Assembly: GCF_004358695.1 (NCBI RefSeq)
Contig: NZ_SNAA01000003.1
Location: 62,001 to 126,000 of the forward strand
Reading direction: 5' to 3'
Length of the DNA: 64,000 bases
Origin: Palleronia sediminis
GTDB taxonomy: Bacteria > Pseudomonadota > Alphaproteobacteria > Rhodobacterales > Rhodobacteraceae
Made by a program: the position numbers and the translations under genes. Under the pieces are notes generated by a model. It made no database searches. It was not told the origin of the DNA and saw only the letters and a list, made by a program, of their open reading frames with translations. Shown here piece after piece: positions 41,420 to 52,055 of the stretch. Positions within the stretch are counted from its first letter, which is position 1; every line of letters begins with the position of its first letter.

Positions 41420-41440
41420 CAGTCACATTTCGCGTGACTG
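41420..41440. promoter_or_regulatory. 7-bp inverted repeat in clpA upstream region
   Basis: CAGTCAC (41420-41426) and GTGACTG (41434-41440) flank a 7-base spacer in the 174-base gap between clpA and gloB. It may be an operator or a weak hairpin after gloB on the minus strand. Confidence 0.35.
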
Positions 41441-41480
41441 AACCTCCTGTGCCGATCCGATGGCCGTTCTGGCGGGCGTT

Positions 41481-42245
41481 TCAGAAACGATCCTTGCGCG
41501 ACCGGATCTCGGCAAAGACCTCGGCATCGGCAGCGCCCGTCATAGATATGGCCCGCTTTACCTCGTGCAAGTGGGCGCGCAGGAACGGGTTCGTCGCCTT
41601 TTCCTCGGCCAGCGACGAGGGCACCGTGGCGCGATCTTGGTCGCGCGCGCGCTCGACCTCGGCGGCGCGACGTTTCAGCGCGGCGTTGTCGGGCTCGATC
41701 GTCAGGGCGAAACGCGCATTGGTCAGCGTGTATTCGTGACCCGAATATACTGTGGTGTCGTCGGGCAGGGCGGCCAGCTTGCCGAGCGACGTCCACATCA
41801 TCTCGGGCGTGCCCTCGAACACCCGCCCGCAGCCGAGCGCCATCAGACTGTCGGCGGTAAAGACCGCGCGGGCATCGGGCAGGTGGATCGCGATATGGCC
41901 GACCGTGTGCCCCGAGACGTCGATGACCCGCGCCTCGAGGCCCAGAATGTCGAACGTGTCGCCCTCCTCGACCCCGAGATCGAGCGGCGGCAGGCGGTGG
42001 GCGTCGGCGCTGGCGCCGATCACGCGCAGCGTCGGAAAGGCGTCGCGCAGCCCGTCCAGCCCCTCGACATGGTCGGCATGATGATGGGTCAGCACGACAT
42101 GCCCGAGATCGAGCCCCCGCGCGGTCAGCACATCGAGAATCGGCCGCGCCTCGGGGGCGTCGACCAGGACCGCGCGCGACCCGTCATGGATGACGAAGGC
42201 GTAATTGTCGCTGCGGCACGGCACGGTGACGATCTCGATGGGCAT
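41481..42245 (-). CDS. gloB: Hydroxyacylglutathione hydrolase (glyoxalase II)
   Basis: The 254-residue protein is a metallo-beta-lactamase-fold enzyme with the binuclear metal motif THHHADH (53-59), a histidine in SGHTVGHI and Asp in FTADSLM, and the C-terminal glutathione-binding domain. It hydrolyses S-lactoylglutathione to lactate. GAGGAG precedes the ATG at 42245. Its partner gloA is at 4388-4822. The gene is divergent from a methyltransferase gene. Confidence 0.95.
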   Translation of the reverse strand: MPIEIVTVPCRSDNYAFVIHDGSRAVLVDAPEARPILDVLTARGLDLGHVVLTHHHADHVEGLDGLRDAFPTLRVIGASADAHRLPPLDLGVEEGDTFDILGLEARVIDVSGHTVGHIAIHLPDARAVFTADSLMALGCGRVFEGTPEMMWTSLGKLAALPDDTTVYSGHEYTLTNARFALTIEPDNAALKRRAAEVERARDQDRATVPSSLAEEKATNPFLRAHLHEVKRAISMTGAADAEVFAEIRSRKDRF

Positions 42246-42326
42246 TTGCAATTCTCCTCGTTCCGTTATGGTCTCAGGCTCGGACGATAAGCCGCCGCGG
42301 CGGCCGGGCAACGCGATTGGCGCCTC

Positions 42327-43106
42327 ATGCATCTGGATGTGCACGACCTGCGCAACTTCTATTACCGCACGCGGCTTGGCCGCGCGGCGCAAAAGGCGGT
42401 GCGCGACCAGATGCTGCGGTTCTGGCCCCGCGCCGAGGGCGAGACCGTCGCGGGGTTCGGCTTTGCCGTGCCGCTCATGCGCCCCTATCTCGATCACGCG
42501 CGGCGCGTCGTGGTGCTCATGCCCGGCCCGCAGGGCGTCATGCGCTGGCCGCCCGGTCGGCCGAACGTGGTCACGCTTTGCGAAGAGACGCTCTGGCCCC
42601 TGCGCGACGAACAGGCCGACAAGCTGGTGGTGATGCACGGGCTCGAGGTGTCGGAGAACGCGGCCGGCGTTCTGGGCGAGGCGTATCGCGTCCTCAAGCC
42701 CGAGGGCCGCGCGCTGTTCATCGTGCCCAACCGCGCGGGGCTGTGGTCGCGCAACGACCTCACGCCCTTCGGGTTCGGCCGGCCGTTCAGCCTCGGCCAG
42801 CTCGAGGCGCAGATCGCCTCACACGACTTCAAGCCCTGCAACCACGCGGCCGCGCTGTTCCAGCCCCCCAGCGAGCGGCCGTTCTGGATGCGCGCGGGCG
42901 GGCTGCTCGAACGGGCGGGCCGCAACATCACCGGCCGTTTCGCCGGCGGCGTGCTGATGGTCGAGGCGACCAAGCAGGTCCCCGCGCGCTTCAACGGGTC
43001 GCGGGTTTCGGCGCGGCGGCCCTTGCGGATGCTCGAAGGCATCGGGGCACCGGCGCCCGGACGCGCCCGCGACAGTGCCCCCGGACCGTCGCAGAGCCGT
43101 CCCTAG
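42327..43106 (+). CDS. Class I SAM-dependent methyltransferase-like protein
   Basis: The 259-residue protein follows the methyltransferase fold: [14 protein letters not shown] where motif I stands (a degenerate G-x-G-x-A), [36 protein letters not shown] as motifs II and III. It is commonly divergent from gloB in Rhodobacteraceae. Substrate unknown; motif I is weak, so binding of SAM should be tested. The C-terminus (about 215-259) is proline- and arginine-rich and disordered. Confidence 0.82.
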   Translation: MHLDVHDLRNFYYRTRLGRAAQKAVRDQMLRFWPRAEGETVAGFGFAVPLMRPYLDHARRVVVLMPGPQGVMRWPPGRPNVVTLCEETLWPLRDEQADKLVVMHGLEVSENAAGVLGEAYRVLKPEGRALFIVPNRAGLWSRNDLTPFGFGRPFSLGQLEAQIASHDFKPCNHAAALFQPPSERPFWMRAGGLLERAGRNITGRFAGGVLMVEATKQVPARFNGSRVSARRPLRMLEGIGAPAPGRARDSAPGPSQSRP

Positions 43107-43124
43107 ACGGTTGCCGCCCCCGGA

Positions 43125-43150
43125 TTGACCTGCTAGATCAGCCGCGAAAT
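43125..43150 (+). promoter_or_regulatory. Candidate promoter of the atpHAGDC operon
   Basis: CGGATTGAC (43121-43129) contains a TTGACC -35; a weak -10 (GAAATC near 43146) lies about 16 bases on. The same 9-mer CGGATTGAC is the -35 part of the F0 operon promoter at 59522. Confidence 0.45.
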
Positions 43151-43246
43151 CGACGAATGCCCCGTTTCGGGGGCCCCAAACAATCATGCTCTCGCGCGTG
43201 CCTCCGGGCGCCGTGTCGGGGTGTGCCGAACATCGAAAGGGTGGAC

Positions 43247-43807
43247 GTGTCCGAACCGGCTTCGATCTCATCTGGCATAGCCGAACGCTATGCCACCGCC
43301 ATCTTCGAACTCGCCAAGGAAGACAACGAGCTGCCTAAGGTCCGGGGGGATATCGACGCCCTCGCTTCGGCGCTGAACGTGTCCGAGGATTTCCGCGACC
43401 TCATCCATTCCCCGATCTACGGCCGCGACCAGCAGCAGGCCGCCGTCGGCGCCATCGCGGACAAGATGGGGCTGGCCGCGATCACCGGCAACACGCTGCG
43501 CGTGATGGCGGCGAAACGGCGCCTGTTCGTGCTGCCCGCCATGATCGTCCAGCTTCGCGAGATGATCGCCCGCGAGAACGGCGAGATCACCGCCGACGTC
43601 ACCGCGGCGACCGAACTCAGCGACGACCAGCGCAGCCGCCTGGCCGAGACGCTGAAGAAATCCATTGGCCGCGAGGTCAATATCAACCTGTCCGTCGACG
43701 AGAGCCTTATCGGCGGTCTCGTCGTCAAGGTCGGCTCGAAGATGATCGACACGTCGATCCGCTCCAGGCTCGACGCACTCCAGAATTCCATGAAAGAGGT
43801 CGGATAA
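43247..43807 (+). CDS. atpH: ATP synthase F1 subunit delta
   Basis: The 186-residue protein is the OSCP/delta subunit: [14 protein letters not shown] at the N-terminal helical domain and the conserved C-terminal [26 protein letters not shown]. It links F1 to the b subunits. The start is GTG at 43247 with GAAAGG six bases upstream; the length then equals that of the Rhodobacter protein. Its TAA stop overlaps the atpA ATG by one base, so coupling is likely. Confidence 0.95.
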   Translation: MSEPASISSGIAERYATAIFELAKEDNELPKVRGDIDALASALNVSEDFRDLIHSPIYGRDQQQAAVGAIADKMGLAAITGNTLRVMAAKRRLFVLPAMIVQLREMIARENGEITADVTAATELSDDQRSRLAETLKKSIGREVNINLSVDESLIGGLVVKVGSKMIDTSIRSRLDALQNSMKEVG

Positions 43808-45345
43808 TGGGCATCCAAGCTTCCGAGATTTCTGCGATCCTCAAGGAGCAGATCAAGAATTTCGGCCAGGAGGCCGAGGTGGCCGAGGTTGGCCGCGTCC
43901 TGTCCGTGGGTGACGGCATCGCGCGCGTTCACGGGCTGGACAACGTCCAGGCCGGCGAGATGGTCGAGTTTCCGGGCGGCATCCAGGGCATGGCCCTGAA
44001 CCTCGAAACCGACAATGTCGGCGTCGTGATCTTCGGCTCCGACCGCGAGATCAAGGAAGGCGACACCGTCAAGCGCACGAACTCGATCGTGGACGTGCCG
44101 GTGGGCGACGGGCTGCTGGGCCGCGTCGTGGACGGCCTGGGCAACCCGCTCGACGGCAAGGGCGACCTCGGCGCGACCGAGCGTCGCGTGGCCGACGTCA
44201 AGGCGCCCGGCATCATGCCGCGCAAGTCGGTGCACGAGCCGATGGCCACCGGCCTGAAGGCCATCGACGCGATGATCCCGATCGGCCGCGGGCAGCGCGA
44301 ACTCATCATCGGCGACCGCCAGACCGGCAAGACCGCCGTGGCGCTCGACACGATCCTGAACCAGAAAAGCTATAACGACGCCGCCGGCGACGACGAAAGC
44401 AAGAAGCTCTACTGCATCTACGTCGCCATCGGCCAGAAGCGGTCGACCGTGGCCCAGCTCGTGCAGCGTCTCGAGCAGACCGGCGCCATCGAATATACCA
44501 CCATCGTGTCGGCTACCGCCTCGGACCCCGCGCCGATGCAGTATCTCGCGCCCTATTGCGCGACCGCGATGGCCGAGTATTTCCGCGACAACGGCCGTCA
44601 TGCGCTGATCGTCTACGACGACCTCTCCAAGCAGGCGGTCGCCTATCGCCAGATGTCGCTGCTGCTGCGCCGCCCGCCCGGCCGCGAAGCCTATCCCGGC
44701 GACGTGTTCTACCTGCACTCACGCCTGCTCGAGCGTTCGGCCAAGCTGGGCGACGACTACGGCAACGGCTCGCTGACGGCGCTGCCGATCATCGAGACGC
44801 AGGGCGGCGACGTGTCGGCCTTTATTCCGACCAACGTGATCTCGATCACCGACGGCCAGATCTTCCTCGAGACGGACCTGTTCTACCAGGGCATCCGCCC
44901 CGCGGTGAACACCGGCCTGTCGGTGTCGCGGGTGGGATCGTCGGCGCAGACCAACGCGATGAAATCGGTGGCCGGCCCCGTCAAGCTCGAGCTGGCGCAG
45001 TATCGCGAGATGGCGGCTTTTGCGCAGTTCGGCTCGGATCTCGACGCGGCGACCCAGCGTCAGCTCAACCGGGGCGCCCGCCTCACCGAGCTGATGAAGC
45101 AGCCGCAATACTCGCCGCTTACGAATGCCGAGATCGTCTGCGTGATCTATGCCGGCACCGAAGGGTTCCTCGACAACATCCCGGTCGATGCCGTGGGCCG
45201 TTTCGAGGAGGGGCTGCTGACCCATATGCGCACCAAGCGTCGCGACATCCTGGACTGGCTGACCAACGAAGACCCCAAGATCAAGGGCGACGCGGCCGAC
45301 AAGCTGAAATCCGCGATCTCCGAATTCGCGACGGATTTCGCCTGA
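43807..45345 (+). CDS. atpA: ATP synthase F1 subunit alpha
   Basis: The 512-residue protein has the Walker A loop GDRQTGKT (169-176), the signature [14 protein letters not shown] and the arginine finger region. It is the non-catalytic nucleotide-binding subunit of the alpha3beta3 ring. Full length. It overlaps atpH by one base and is followed by atpG after 28 bases. Confidence 0.99.
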   Translation: MGIQASEISAILKEQIKNFGQEAEVAEVGRVLSVGDGIARVHGLDNVQAGEMVEFPGGIQGMALNLETDNVGVVIFGSDREIKEGDTVKRTNSIVDVPVGDGLLGRVVDGLGNPLDGKGDLGATERRVADVKAPGIMPRKSVHEPMATGLKAIDAMIPIGRGQRELIIGDRQTGKTAVALDTILNQKSYNDAAGDDESKKLYCIYVAIGQKRSTVAQLVQRLEQTGAIEYTTIVSATASDPAPMQYLAPYCATAMAEYFRDNGRHALIVYDDLSKQAVAYRQMSLLLRRPPGREAYPGDVFYLHSRLLERSAKLGDDYGNGSLTALPIIETQGGDVSAFIPTNVISITDGQIFLETDLFYQGIRPAVNTGLSVSRVGSSAQTNAMKSVAGPVKLELAQYREMAAFAQFGSDLDAATQRQLNRGARLTELMKQPQYSPLTNAEIVCVIYAGTEGFLDNIPVDAVGRFEEGLLTHMRTKRRDILDWLTNEDPKIKGDAADKLKSAISEFATDFA

Positions 45346-45373
45346 GTGGACGTGGCCGAAAGGATAAGCTGGC

Positions 45374-46249
45374 ATGCCTAGCCTGAAGGACCTCAAGACA
45401 CGGATCTCGTCGGTCAAGTCGACCCGCAAGATCACGAAGGCCATGCAGATGGTGGCCGCCGCAAAACTGCGGCGCGCCCAGGAAGCTGCCGAGAACGCGC
45501 GCCCCTATGCGCGGCAGTTCAACGCGGTGATGGGACAGCTTGCCGCGAGCGTCGGCCAGAACGAGGGCGGCCCCCGCCTTCTGACCGGAACCGGTCAGGA
45601 CCAGACCTATCTGCTGGTGGTGATGACCGCCGAAAAGGGGCTCTGCGGCGGGTTCAACACCAATATCGCCAAGCTTGCGGCGACCCGCATCCGGTCGCTG
45701 CAATCCGAGGGCAAGACCGTCAAGATCCTCACCGTCGGCAAGAAGGGCCGCGACGTCCTGCGGCGCAGCTATTCGGACCTGATGGTGGGTCATGTCGACC
45801 TGACCCAGGTCAAGCGCATCGGCTATGGCGACGCGCAGGGGATCGCGCAGGACGTGCTCAAGCGGTTCGACGAGGGCGAGTTCGACGTGGCGCTGATGTA
45901 TTACGGCGAATTCGAGAACACGATGACCCAGACCCCGCGGGAACAGCAGATCGTTCCGGCGTCGTTCGACAAGGGCGATGCGCCCGACAAGGGCGAGGTC
46001 TACGATTACGAGCCGGGCGAGGCCGAAATCCTGACCGAGCTTCTGCCGCGCGGCGTGTCGACGCAGGTCTTTGCTGCGCTGCTCGAGAACGCGGCGTCGG
46101 AACAGGGCGCGCGCATGACCGCGATGGACAACGCCACGCGCAATGCCGACGACATGGTCGAGGACCTCAACCGCGAATACAACCGCACCCGCCAGGCGGT
46201 CATCACCAACGAGCTGATCGAAATCATCTCGGGCGCCGAGGCGCTCTGA
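45374..46249 (+). CDS. atpG: ATP synthase F1 subunit gamma
   Basis: The 291-residue protein has the family ends: MPSLKDLKTRISSVKSTRKITKAMQMVAAAKLR at the start (helix of the rotor shaft) and MDNATRNADDMVEDLNREYNRTRQAVITNEL at the end, the two strands of the central coiled coil. It is the rotor axle inside the alpha3beta3 ring. Third gene of the operon. Confidence 0.98.
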   Translation: MPSLKDLKTRISSVKSTRKITKAMQMVAAAKLRRAQEAAENARPYARQFNAVMGQLAASVGQNEGGPRLLTGTGQDQTYLLVVMTAEKGLCGGFNTNIAKLAATRIRSLQSEGKTVKILTVGKKGRDVLRRSYSDLMVGHVDLTQVKRIGYGDAQGIAQDVLKRFDEGEFDVALMYYGEFENTMTQTPREQQIVPASFDKGDAPDKGEVYDYEPGEAEILTELLPRGVSTQVFAALLENAASEQGARMTAMDNATRNADDMVEDLNREYNRTRQAVITNELIEIISGAEAL

Positions 46250-47689
<1,440 letters not shown>

Positions 47690-47701
47690 TTTTGACCTGA
47701 T

Positions 47702-47724
47702 GGGGGTCGCCTCGCGCGGCCCCC
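47702..47724 (+). other. Intercistronic hairpin between atpD and atpC
   Basis: GGGGGTCGC (47702-47710) pairs with GCGGCCCCC (47716-47724), one G-T wobble, loop CTCGC. There is no T-run, so it is more likely an mRNA-stability or processing element than a terminator. Confidence 0.5.
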
Positions 47725-47740
47725 GAACCGGAGGATTCCC

Positions 47741-48178
47741 ATGGCCGATACGATGCAGTTCGATCTGGTCAGCCCCGAGCGCAGCGTCGCGTCCTACCCG
47801 GCGCGCGCCGTCCGTATTCCGGGCGCCGAGGGCGATCTGACCGCGATGCCGGGCCACGCCCCGCTCATCACCACGCTGCGTCCGGGCGTGCTCAGGGTCG
47901 AAGCGGATAACGGCACCGAAGAGTTCATCGTGACGGGCGGCTTTGCCCAGATCGACAGCGACGGCGTTTCGGTCCTGGCCGAAGAAAGCTTGCCGAGCTC
48001 GGAGATGACGCAGGAAGTGCTCGACCGCATGATCGAAGAGGCCGCCGCCAAGCGTGCCAAGGCGCAGGACGAGTTCCAGAACCAGCCGGGTCCGGTGGAC
48101 GACGCAGCCAAGCTGCTGTCGGACATGATGGCGATGGGCACCCATATCGGGCTGTCGTCCAAGCAGTCCAACCTGTGA
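47741..48178 (+). CDS. atpC: ATP synthase F1 subunit epsilon
   Basis: The 145-residue protein has the epsilon beta-sandwich N-terminus ([40 protein letters not shown]) and a C-terminal helical part (about 90-145). It forms the lower end of the rotor and can inhibit ATP hydrolysis. GGAGGAT precedes the ATG. It is the last core gene of the F1 operon; a lectin gene follows behind a hairpin. Confidence 0.96.
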   Translation: MADTMQFDLVSPERSVASYPARAVRIPGAEGDLTAMPGHAPLITTLRPGVLRVEADNGTEEFIVTGGFAQIDSDGVSVLAEESLPSSEMTQEVLDRMIEEAAAKRAKAQDEFQNQPGPVDDAAKLLSDMMAMGTHIGLSSKQSNL

Positions 48179-48182
48179 GCTT

Positions 48183-48209
48183 GCGACGCGCCCGCATCAG
48201 GCGCGTCGC
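48183..48209 (+). other. Strong hairpin after atpC, before lectin gene
   Basis: GCGACGCGCC (48183-48192) pairs perfectly with GGCGCGTCGC (48200-48209) around a CGCATCA loop. No T-run follows, so partial termination or 3'-end protection of the atp mRNA is possible, with read-through into the lectin gene 12 bases on. Confidence 0.55.
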
Positions 48210-48221
48210 GCCACGGCCGTG

Positions 48222-48566
48222 ATGCGGCTCAACGGGCCTTTCGGATTGCTCCAGGGCTCGGAAATGCTGTTTTCCCACTACGCGAATGGTGGCGAGATGT
48301 GGGTGGGCGAGGGCCCGCGCGCCATCCGCCACCCCGTCACCTTCACGACGCCGTTCCGCACCCCGCCGGCGGTCCATGTCGGTCTGTCGCTCTGGGACAT
48401 GGGGGCGGGCAGCAATATCCGTGTCGATATCGAACCCGAGGATATAACGGGCGACGGGTTCACCATCGTCTTCAAGACGTGGGCCGATAGCCGGATCGCG
48501 CGGATGCGGGCGGCGTGGATGGCCATCGGCGAATTGCCGGACCCCGACCTCTGGGATCTGGACTGA
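48222..48566 (+). CDS. H-type lectin domain protein
   Basis: The 114-residue protein is a single H-type lectin-like beta sandwich: FTTPFRTPPAVHVGLSLWDMGAG and DITGDGFTIVFKTWADSRIARMRAAWMAIG fit the domain first seen in snail and slime mould agglutinins. There is no signal peptide, so it would be cytoplasmic unless exported by other means. It is 43 bases behind atpC, separated by a strong hairpin. Why a lectin-like protein travels with the ATP synthase is unknown. Confidence 0.82.
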   Translation: MRLNGPFGLLQGSEMLFSHYANGGEMWVGEGPRAIRHPVTFTTPFRTPPAVHVGLSLWDMGAGSNIRVDIEPEDITGDGFTIVFKTWADSRIARMRAAWMAIGELPDPDLWDLD

Positions 48567-48648
48567 CCGCAAAATCTCCTTGTTTCCGCCCGATCCCCGC
48601 CGGATCGCGGCGCAACTCATGGGTGCAACCGGTAATCGAGGTTTCCCC

Positions 48649-49347
48649 ATGGCCTTCATCTCGAACTTCGGCGTCGGCGCGTCAGAACGGGTCGTCAGCT
48701 TTGGCTGGATCACGAGCCGCCTGCGCGCCGCGCGCCGGCCGAGCCTGCCCTCGGTTCTCGGGGGAGCCGCGGCGATCTGCCTGCTGGTCTGGATGGTGGG
48801 CCAATATGCAGCGGTGCAGGATCGGGCCGTCGCGCGGCTCGCCATCGTCGCACCGCCCGCTCCGGTCGCCATCGACACCTTCGATCCCGGATCGAATCTC
48901 GGCTATGGCGATGCCGCCCGCGTGGTCGCCCGGCCGGATCGCGATGCCATCGTGCCGCTTGCCCCGGCATTCGCGGTCGTGCCCCTGTTCGGGGCCGACG
49001 GTGTCGCCGGGGCGATGCTCGTGCCGCAGGACACGGACCCCGAAACGATCCCGGCGACCGGGCCGGTGGTTTTCGAGGGGACGCTGGTGCGGGACCAAGG
49101 CTTGCGCGACGCGGTCAGACTGGCTTTGGCCGGGCAGGATCTCGCCCTCGGGCAGGGCCCGGTCCTGAGCATCGTGCCCCGCTCGCCCGACCTTGCTGCA
49201 CCCGAGGATGGCCGCCATGCGCCCTGGCTCTGGACGGGGATCATCCTCGCGGCGCTTGCCGTGTTCTCGGCGCATCTCCGCGATAGCGGTTTGATAGGTG
49301 CCTTGCGCGTGCGGTTCAAAAGGCCACCTGAACTCCCGGAAGGTTGA
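48649..49347 (+). CDS. Two-helix membrane protein of unknown function
   Basis: The 232-residue protein has a basic cytoplasmic N-terminus of about 35 residues, a membrane helix (VLGGAAAICLLVWMVGQYAAV), a periplasmic domain of about 140 residues with alternating hydrophobics, a second helix (WLWTGIILAALAVFSAH) and a basic tail. I chose ATG 48649, since GAGG lies seven bases upstream. Its 3' end overlaps the convergent mipZ by 32 bases. I know no family for it. Confidence 0.72.
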   Translation: MAFISNFGVGASERVVSFGWITSRLRAARRPSLPSVLGGAAAICLLVWMVGQYAAVQDRAVARLAIVAPPAPVAIDTFDPGSNLGYGDAARVVARPDRDAIVPLAPAFAVVPLFGADGVAGAMLVPQDTDPETIPATGPVVFEGTLVRDQGLRDAVRLALAGQDLALGQGPVLSIVPRSPDLAAPEDGRHAPWLWTGIILAALAVFSAHLRDSGLIGALRVRFKRPPELPEG

Positions 49348-50125
49348 GCGCCCGCACGAGGTCGCGCAGCTCTTGCCGGGCGGCCACGTTCGACATGTTC
49401 AGCCCCGATACGCCGATATCCTTGAGATCGAGCAGGGTCAGCCCCCGCGGGAAAAGTTCGCGAAAGATGACGCGCTCGGAAAAGCCGGGCGCGACGCGGA
49501 ACCCGATCCGCCGCGACAGATTGTCGAGCGCGTCGCTCATCCGTTTCTTGTTGCGCATCTGCTGGGCGCCCAGACGGTTGCGCACCACGATCCAGTCGAT
49601 GGCCTTGAGACCGGCGCGGGCGCGTAGCTGGCGGGCGTTCCAGACCATTTCCGAATAGACCGACGGCCCGAGGATGCGGCCCGTCTTGCCATCCACCCGC
49701 GCCAGCAGGTCGAAATCGACAAAGGAATCGTTGAGCGGCGTGACCAACGTATCGGCAAGCGAATGGGCGACCTGGCTCAGCCGGGTATGCGAGCCGGGGC
49801 AGTCGATCAGGATGAAATCGGCCGACTCGTCCAGCCCCTCGACCGCGGCCGAAAGGCGGCGATCATTGACGTTCTCGCCCTCGGCCAGCGTTTCGGGGTC
49901 GATCTCGGGCAGGGGGCGGAACTCGGGGCTCGGCAGATCCAGTTTGGCGCTGGCGCAATAGGCCGCGCGGTTCTCGAGATAGCGGCCAAAGCTCTGCTGA
50001 CGCAGGTCGAGGTCGATCGCGCCCACGGTAAAGCCCGACCGCGCCAGCGCCGTGGCGAGATGCATCGAGGTCGTCGATTTCCCCGACCCGCCCTTTTCGT
50101 TTCCGACCACGATGATATGCGCCAT
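49316..50125 (-). CDS. mipZ: Division-plane positioning ATPase MipZ
   Basis: The 269-residue protein is a ParA/MinD-type ATPase with the deviant Walker A KGGSGKST (11-18), the switch region DCPGSHTRLSQVAHSLAD and the MipZ pattern VIFRELFPRGLTLLDL. In Caulobacter, MipZ binds ParB at the origins and inhibits FtsZ, so division falls at mid-cell. It is a single gene, convergent with the membrane protein gene, and divergent in orientation from no other cell-cycle gene here. Confidence 0.94.
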   Translation of the reverse strand: MAHIIVVGNEKGGSGKSTTSMHLATALARSGFTVGAIDLDLRQQSFGRYLENRAAYCASAKLDLPSPEFRPLPEIDPETLAEGENVNDRRLSAAVEGLDESADFILIDCPGSHTRLSQVAHSLADTLVTPLNDSFVDFDLLARVDGKTGRILGPSVYSEMVWNARQLRARAGLKAIDWIVVRNRLGAQQMRNKKRMSDALDNLSRRIGFRVAPGFSERVIFRELFPRGLTLLDLKDIGVSGLNMSNVAARQELRDLVRALNLPGVQVAF

Positions 50126-50220
50126 GCCGTCCCGCTGCCCCGCTCTTTTGGCGCCCTGTATAGGAAGGCCCGGTGGTCAAGGAAAGGCGCAGGGATACCG
50201 CAAGATGGCGTGCCCAAACG

Positions 50221-50246
50221 AAAAACGCCGCCCCGAAGGGCGGCGT
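50221..50246 (-). terminator. Rho-independent terminator of rplS-rpmE
   Basis: On the minus strand a 9-bp stem (ACGCCGCCC/GGGCGGCGT) with a TTCG loop is followed by TTTTT, 25 bases after the rpmE stop. This is a textbook terminator with a stable UUCG tetraloop. Confidence 0.92.
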
Positions 50247-50270
50247 CGATCCGTCACGAGGTCGGTCGGC

Positions 50271-50492
50271 TCAAAAGCCGAGGCCCTCGTATTTCTTCTT
50301 GAACTTCGAGACGCGGCCGCCGGTATCCATGAGCCGGGTCGAGCCGCCGGTCCATGCGGGGTGAACCGAAGGGTCGATATCGAGCGACATCTGGTCGCCT
50401 TCCTTGCCCCAGGTGCTGCGCATCTTGACGACGTCGCCGTTGACCAGCTTCACGTCGATGGAGTGATATTCGGGGTGAATGTCTTTCTTCAT
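50271..50492 (-). CDS. rpmE: 50S ribosomal protein L31 (bL31), zinc-free type
   Basis: The 73-residue protein starts [10 protein letters not shown] and follows the bL31 pattern. The C-x-x-C zinc cysteines are absent, so this is the C-minus form that does not need zinc. It binds the large subunit near the central protuberance. It is 11 bases behind rplS and ends at a strong terminator. Confidence 0.95.
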   Translation of the reverse strand: MKKDIHPEYHSIDVKLVNGDVVKMRSTWGKEGDQMSLDIDPSVHPAWTGGSTRLMDTGGRVSKFKKKYEGLGF

Positions 50493-50503
50493 CTCGGTGT
50501 TCC

Positions 50504-50890
50504 TTACTTGTCGGCGGCGGATTTGGGGGCGCGGTAATTGGTCTGCTCGACGATCCGGGCCGATTTGCCGCGGCGGGCGCGCAGGTAATACAGCTTGGAG
50601 CGGCGCACGCGGCCGCGCCGCACGACCGTGATCGATTCGATATTGGTCGAATGCAGCGGGAAGATCCGCTCGACCCCCTCGCCAAAGCTGATCTTGCGCA
50701 CGGTAAAGCTGCCGGCGATGCCGACGCCGTTCTTGCGGCTGATGCAGACGCCCTCGTAATTCTGGACGCGGCTGCGGGTGCCTTCGGTGACCTTGTAGCC
50801 GACGCGGATCGTGTCGCCGGCCTTGAAATCGGGAATCTGGTGGCCGAGCTGTTCGACTTGCTCGGCTTCGAGTTGGGCGATCAGGTTCAT
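50504..50890 (-). CDS. rplS: 50S ribosomal protein L19 (bL19)
   Basis: The 128-residue protein has the bL19 core ([29 protein letters not shown]) and a [15 protein letters not shown] end. It sits at the interface of the ribosomal subunits. It is 51 bases behind trmD and is followed by rpmE, the typical order in alphaproteobacteria. Confidence 0.98.
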   Translation of the reverse strand: MNLIAQLEAEQVEQLGHQIPDFKAGDTIRVGYKVTEGTRSRVQNYEGVCISRKNGVGIAGSFTVRKISFGEGVERIFPLHSTNIESITVVRRGRVRRSKLYYLRARRGKSARIVEQTNYRAPKSAADK

Positions 50891-50941
50891 CTGTCGCGCT
50901 CCTGTTCTGCTCGCGGTTCGTTCCGCGAAGGTGATGCCGCC

Positions 50942-51769
50942 TCAGAGCTCTCGGTCTTCGTCCGGGTCCATGCCGCGCGCCGCGCAATATGCCCGCCAGA
51001 GATCAGGTCGTCGTTCCTTTGTCAGCCGTTCGGCCTGCTGCCGGCGCCAGTCCGTAATTCGGCCATGATGGCCCGACAGAAGAATGTCGGGAATCTCGAG
51101 GCCGGACCAGCGCGCGGGTCGCGTGTACTGGGGATGCTCAAGCAGATGGTCCGAAAAGGATTCCTCTTCGGTGCTGGCCTGATTCCCAAGCACGCGGGGT
51201 ATAAGGCGCACCGTGGCATCTATCAAGGCCTGCGCGGCGATCTCGCCGCCGGTCAGGACGAAATCCCCCAGCGAAACCTCCTCGATCGCGTGGCGGTCGA
51301 GAACGCGCTGGTCGACCCCCTCGAACCGACCGCAGAGCAGGGTAAGCCCACGCGCCCGCGACCAGCGACGGGCCATGTCCTGCGCAAAGGGCCGTCCGCG
51401 CGGGGACAGGTAGATCACGGGCCAATCCTCGCGGGCGGCCGGCGTGCCCTCGGCCGCCGCGGTCAGTGCCCGGTCGACCACATCGGCGCGCAACACCATC
51501 CCCGCGCCGCCGCCCGCCGGTGTGTCGTCCACGTTCAGGTGCCGCCCCACGCCAAAGCCGCGCAGGTCAATCGTCCTCAGCCGCCAGAGGCCCTGGGCCA
51601 GCGCCTTTCCGGTCAGTGACAGCCCGAGCGTGCCGGGGAACGCCTCGGGGAAAAGGGTGACGATCCGGGCCTCCCACGCGTCGATGGCCGCCGGGGGGGC
51701 GGCCATCTCGGTCCGGGGGTCCGCGGTCGGATCGCGGTCGCCGAACGGATTGTCGGTGGTCTCGGTCAT
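50942..51769 (-). CDS. trmD: tRNA (guanosine-37-N1)-methyltransferase TrmD, N-terminally extended
   Basis: The protein of 275 residues is a SPOUT-fold methyltransferase: [18 protein letters not shown] at the core start, [15 protein letters not shown] and [14 protein letters not shown] as trefoil-knot SAM-site segments, and the C-terminal [10 protein letters not shown]. It methylates G37 in tRNAs. The start at 51769 gives about 35 extra N-terminal residues, rich in Asp, Thr and Pro, before the domain; a start at 51706 would remove most of them. Confidence 0.94.
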   Translation of the reverse strand: MTETTDNPFGDRDPTADPRTEMAAPPAAIDAWEARIVTLFPEAFPGTLGLSLTGKALAQGLWRLRTIDLRGFGVGRHLNVDDTPAGGGAGMVLRADVVDRALTAAAEGTPAAREDWPVIYLSPRGRPFAQDMARRWSRARGLTLLCGRFEGVDQRVLDRHAIEEVSLGDFVLTGGEIAAQALIDATVRLIPRVLGNQASTEEESFSDHLLEHPQYTRPARWSGLEIPDILLSGHHGRITDWRRQQAERLTKERRPDLWRAYCAARGMDPDEDREL

Positions 51770-51817
51770 GGCGCATCGGGTGGCGCCGACGCGCCCGCCT
51801 GTCAAGCCGGAGCCGCG

Positions 51818-51979
51818 TCAGGCAAGGCTGATGAGCCCGAGTACGAGCAGCACGAAGACGATCAGCGCGATGATGATGAGGATCTTGGCCGCCGAGAGCG
51901 CCACGCCCGAGATGCGGCCGAAGCCAAGCACCGCGGCGATGGCCGCCACGCCCAGAAGGATGAGGATGAGTTGCAGCAT
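51818..51979 (-). CDS. DUF1328 small membrane protein
   Basis: The 53-residue protein has two hydrophobic helices (LILILLGVAAIAAVLGFGRISGVALSAAK, then ILIIIALIVFVLLVLGLI) and the GFGRISG turn typical of DUF1328/YtjA. Function unknown. GGAG lies before the ATG at 51979. It sits between rimM and trmD, an insertion into an otherwise conserved ribosomal block. Confidence 0.88.
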   Translation of the reverse strand: MLQLILILLGVAAIAAVLGFGRISGVALSAAKILIIIALIVFVLLVLGLISLA

Positions 51980-52055
51980 GGTCGGCTCCGTTCCTGTGTC
52001 AGGCGCCAATCAGGCGCGTCGCATGGGAAACGGTGTGCAGGCCGGGGGGGTTCCG

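Noticed and set aside
41307-41440. Heat-shock sigma-32 promoter of clpA
   Set aside because: A CTTGAA-like -35 is present on the minus strand, but no CCCCAT-like -10 lies at the expected distance.
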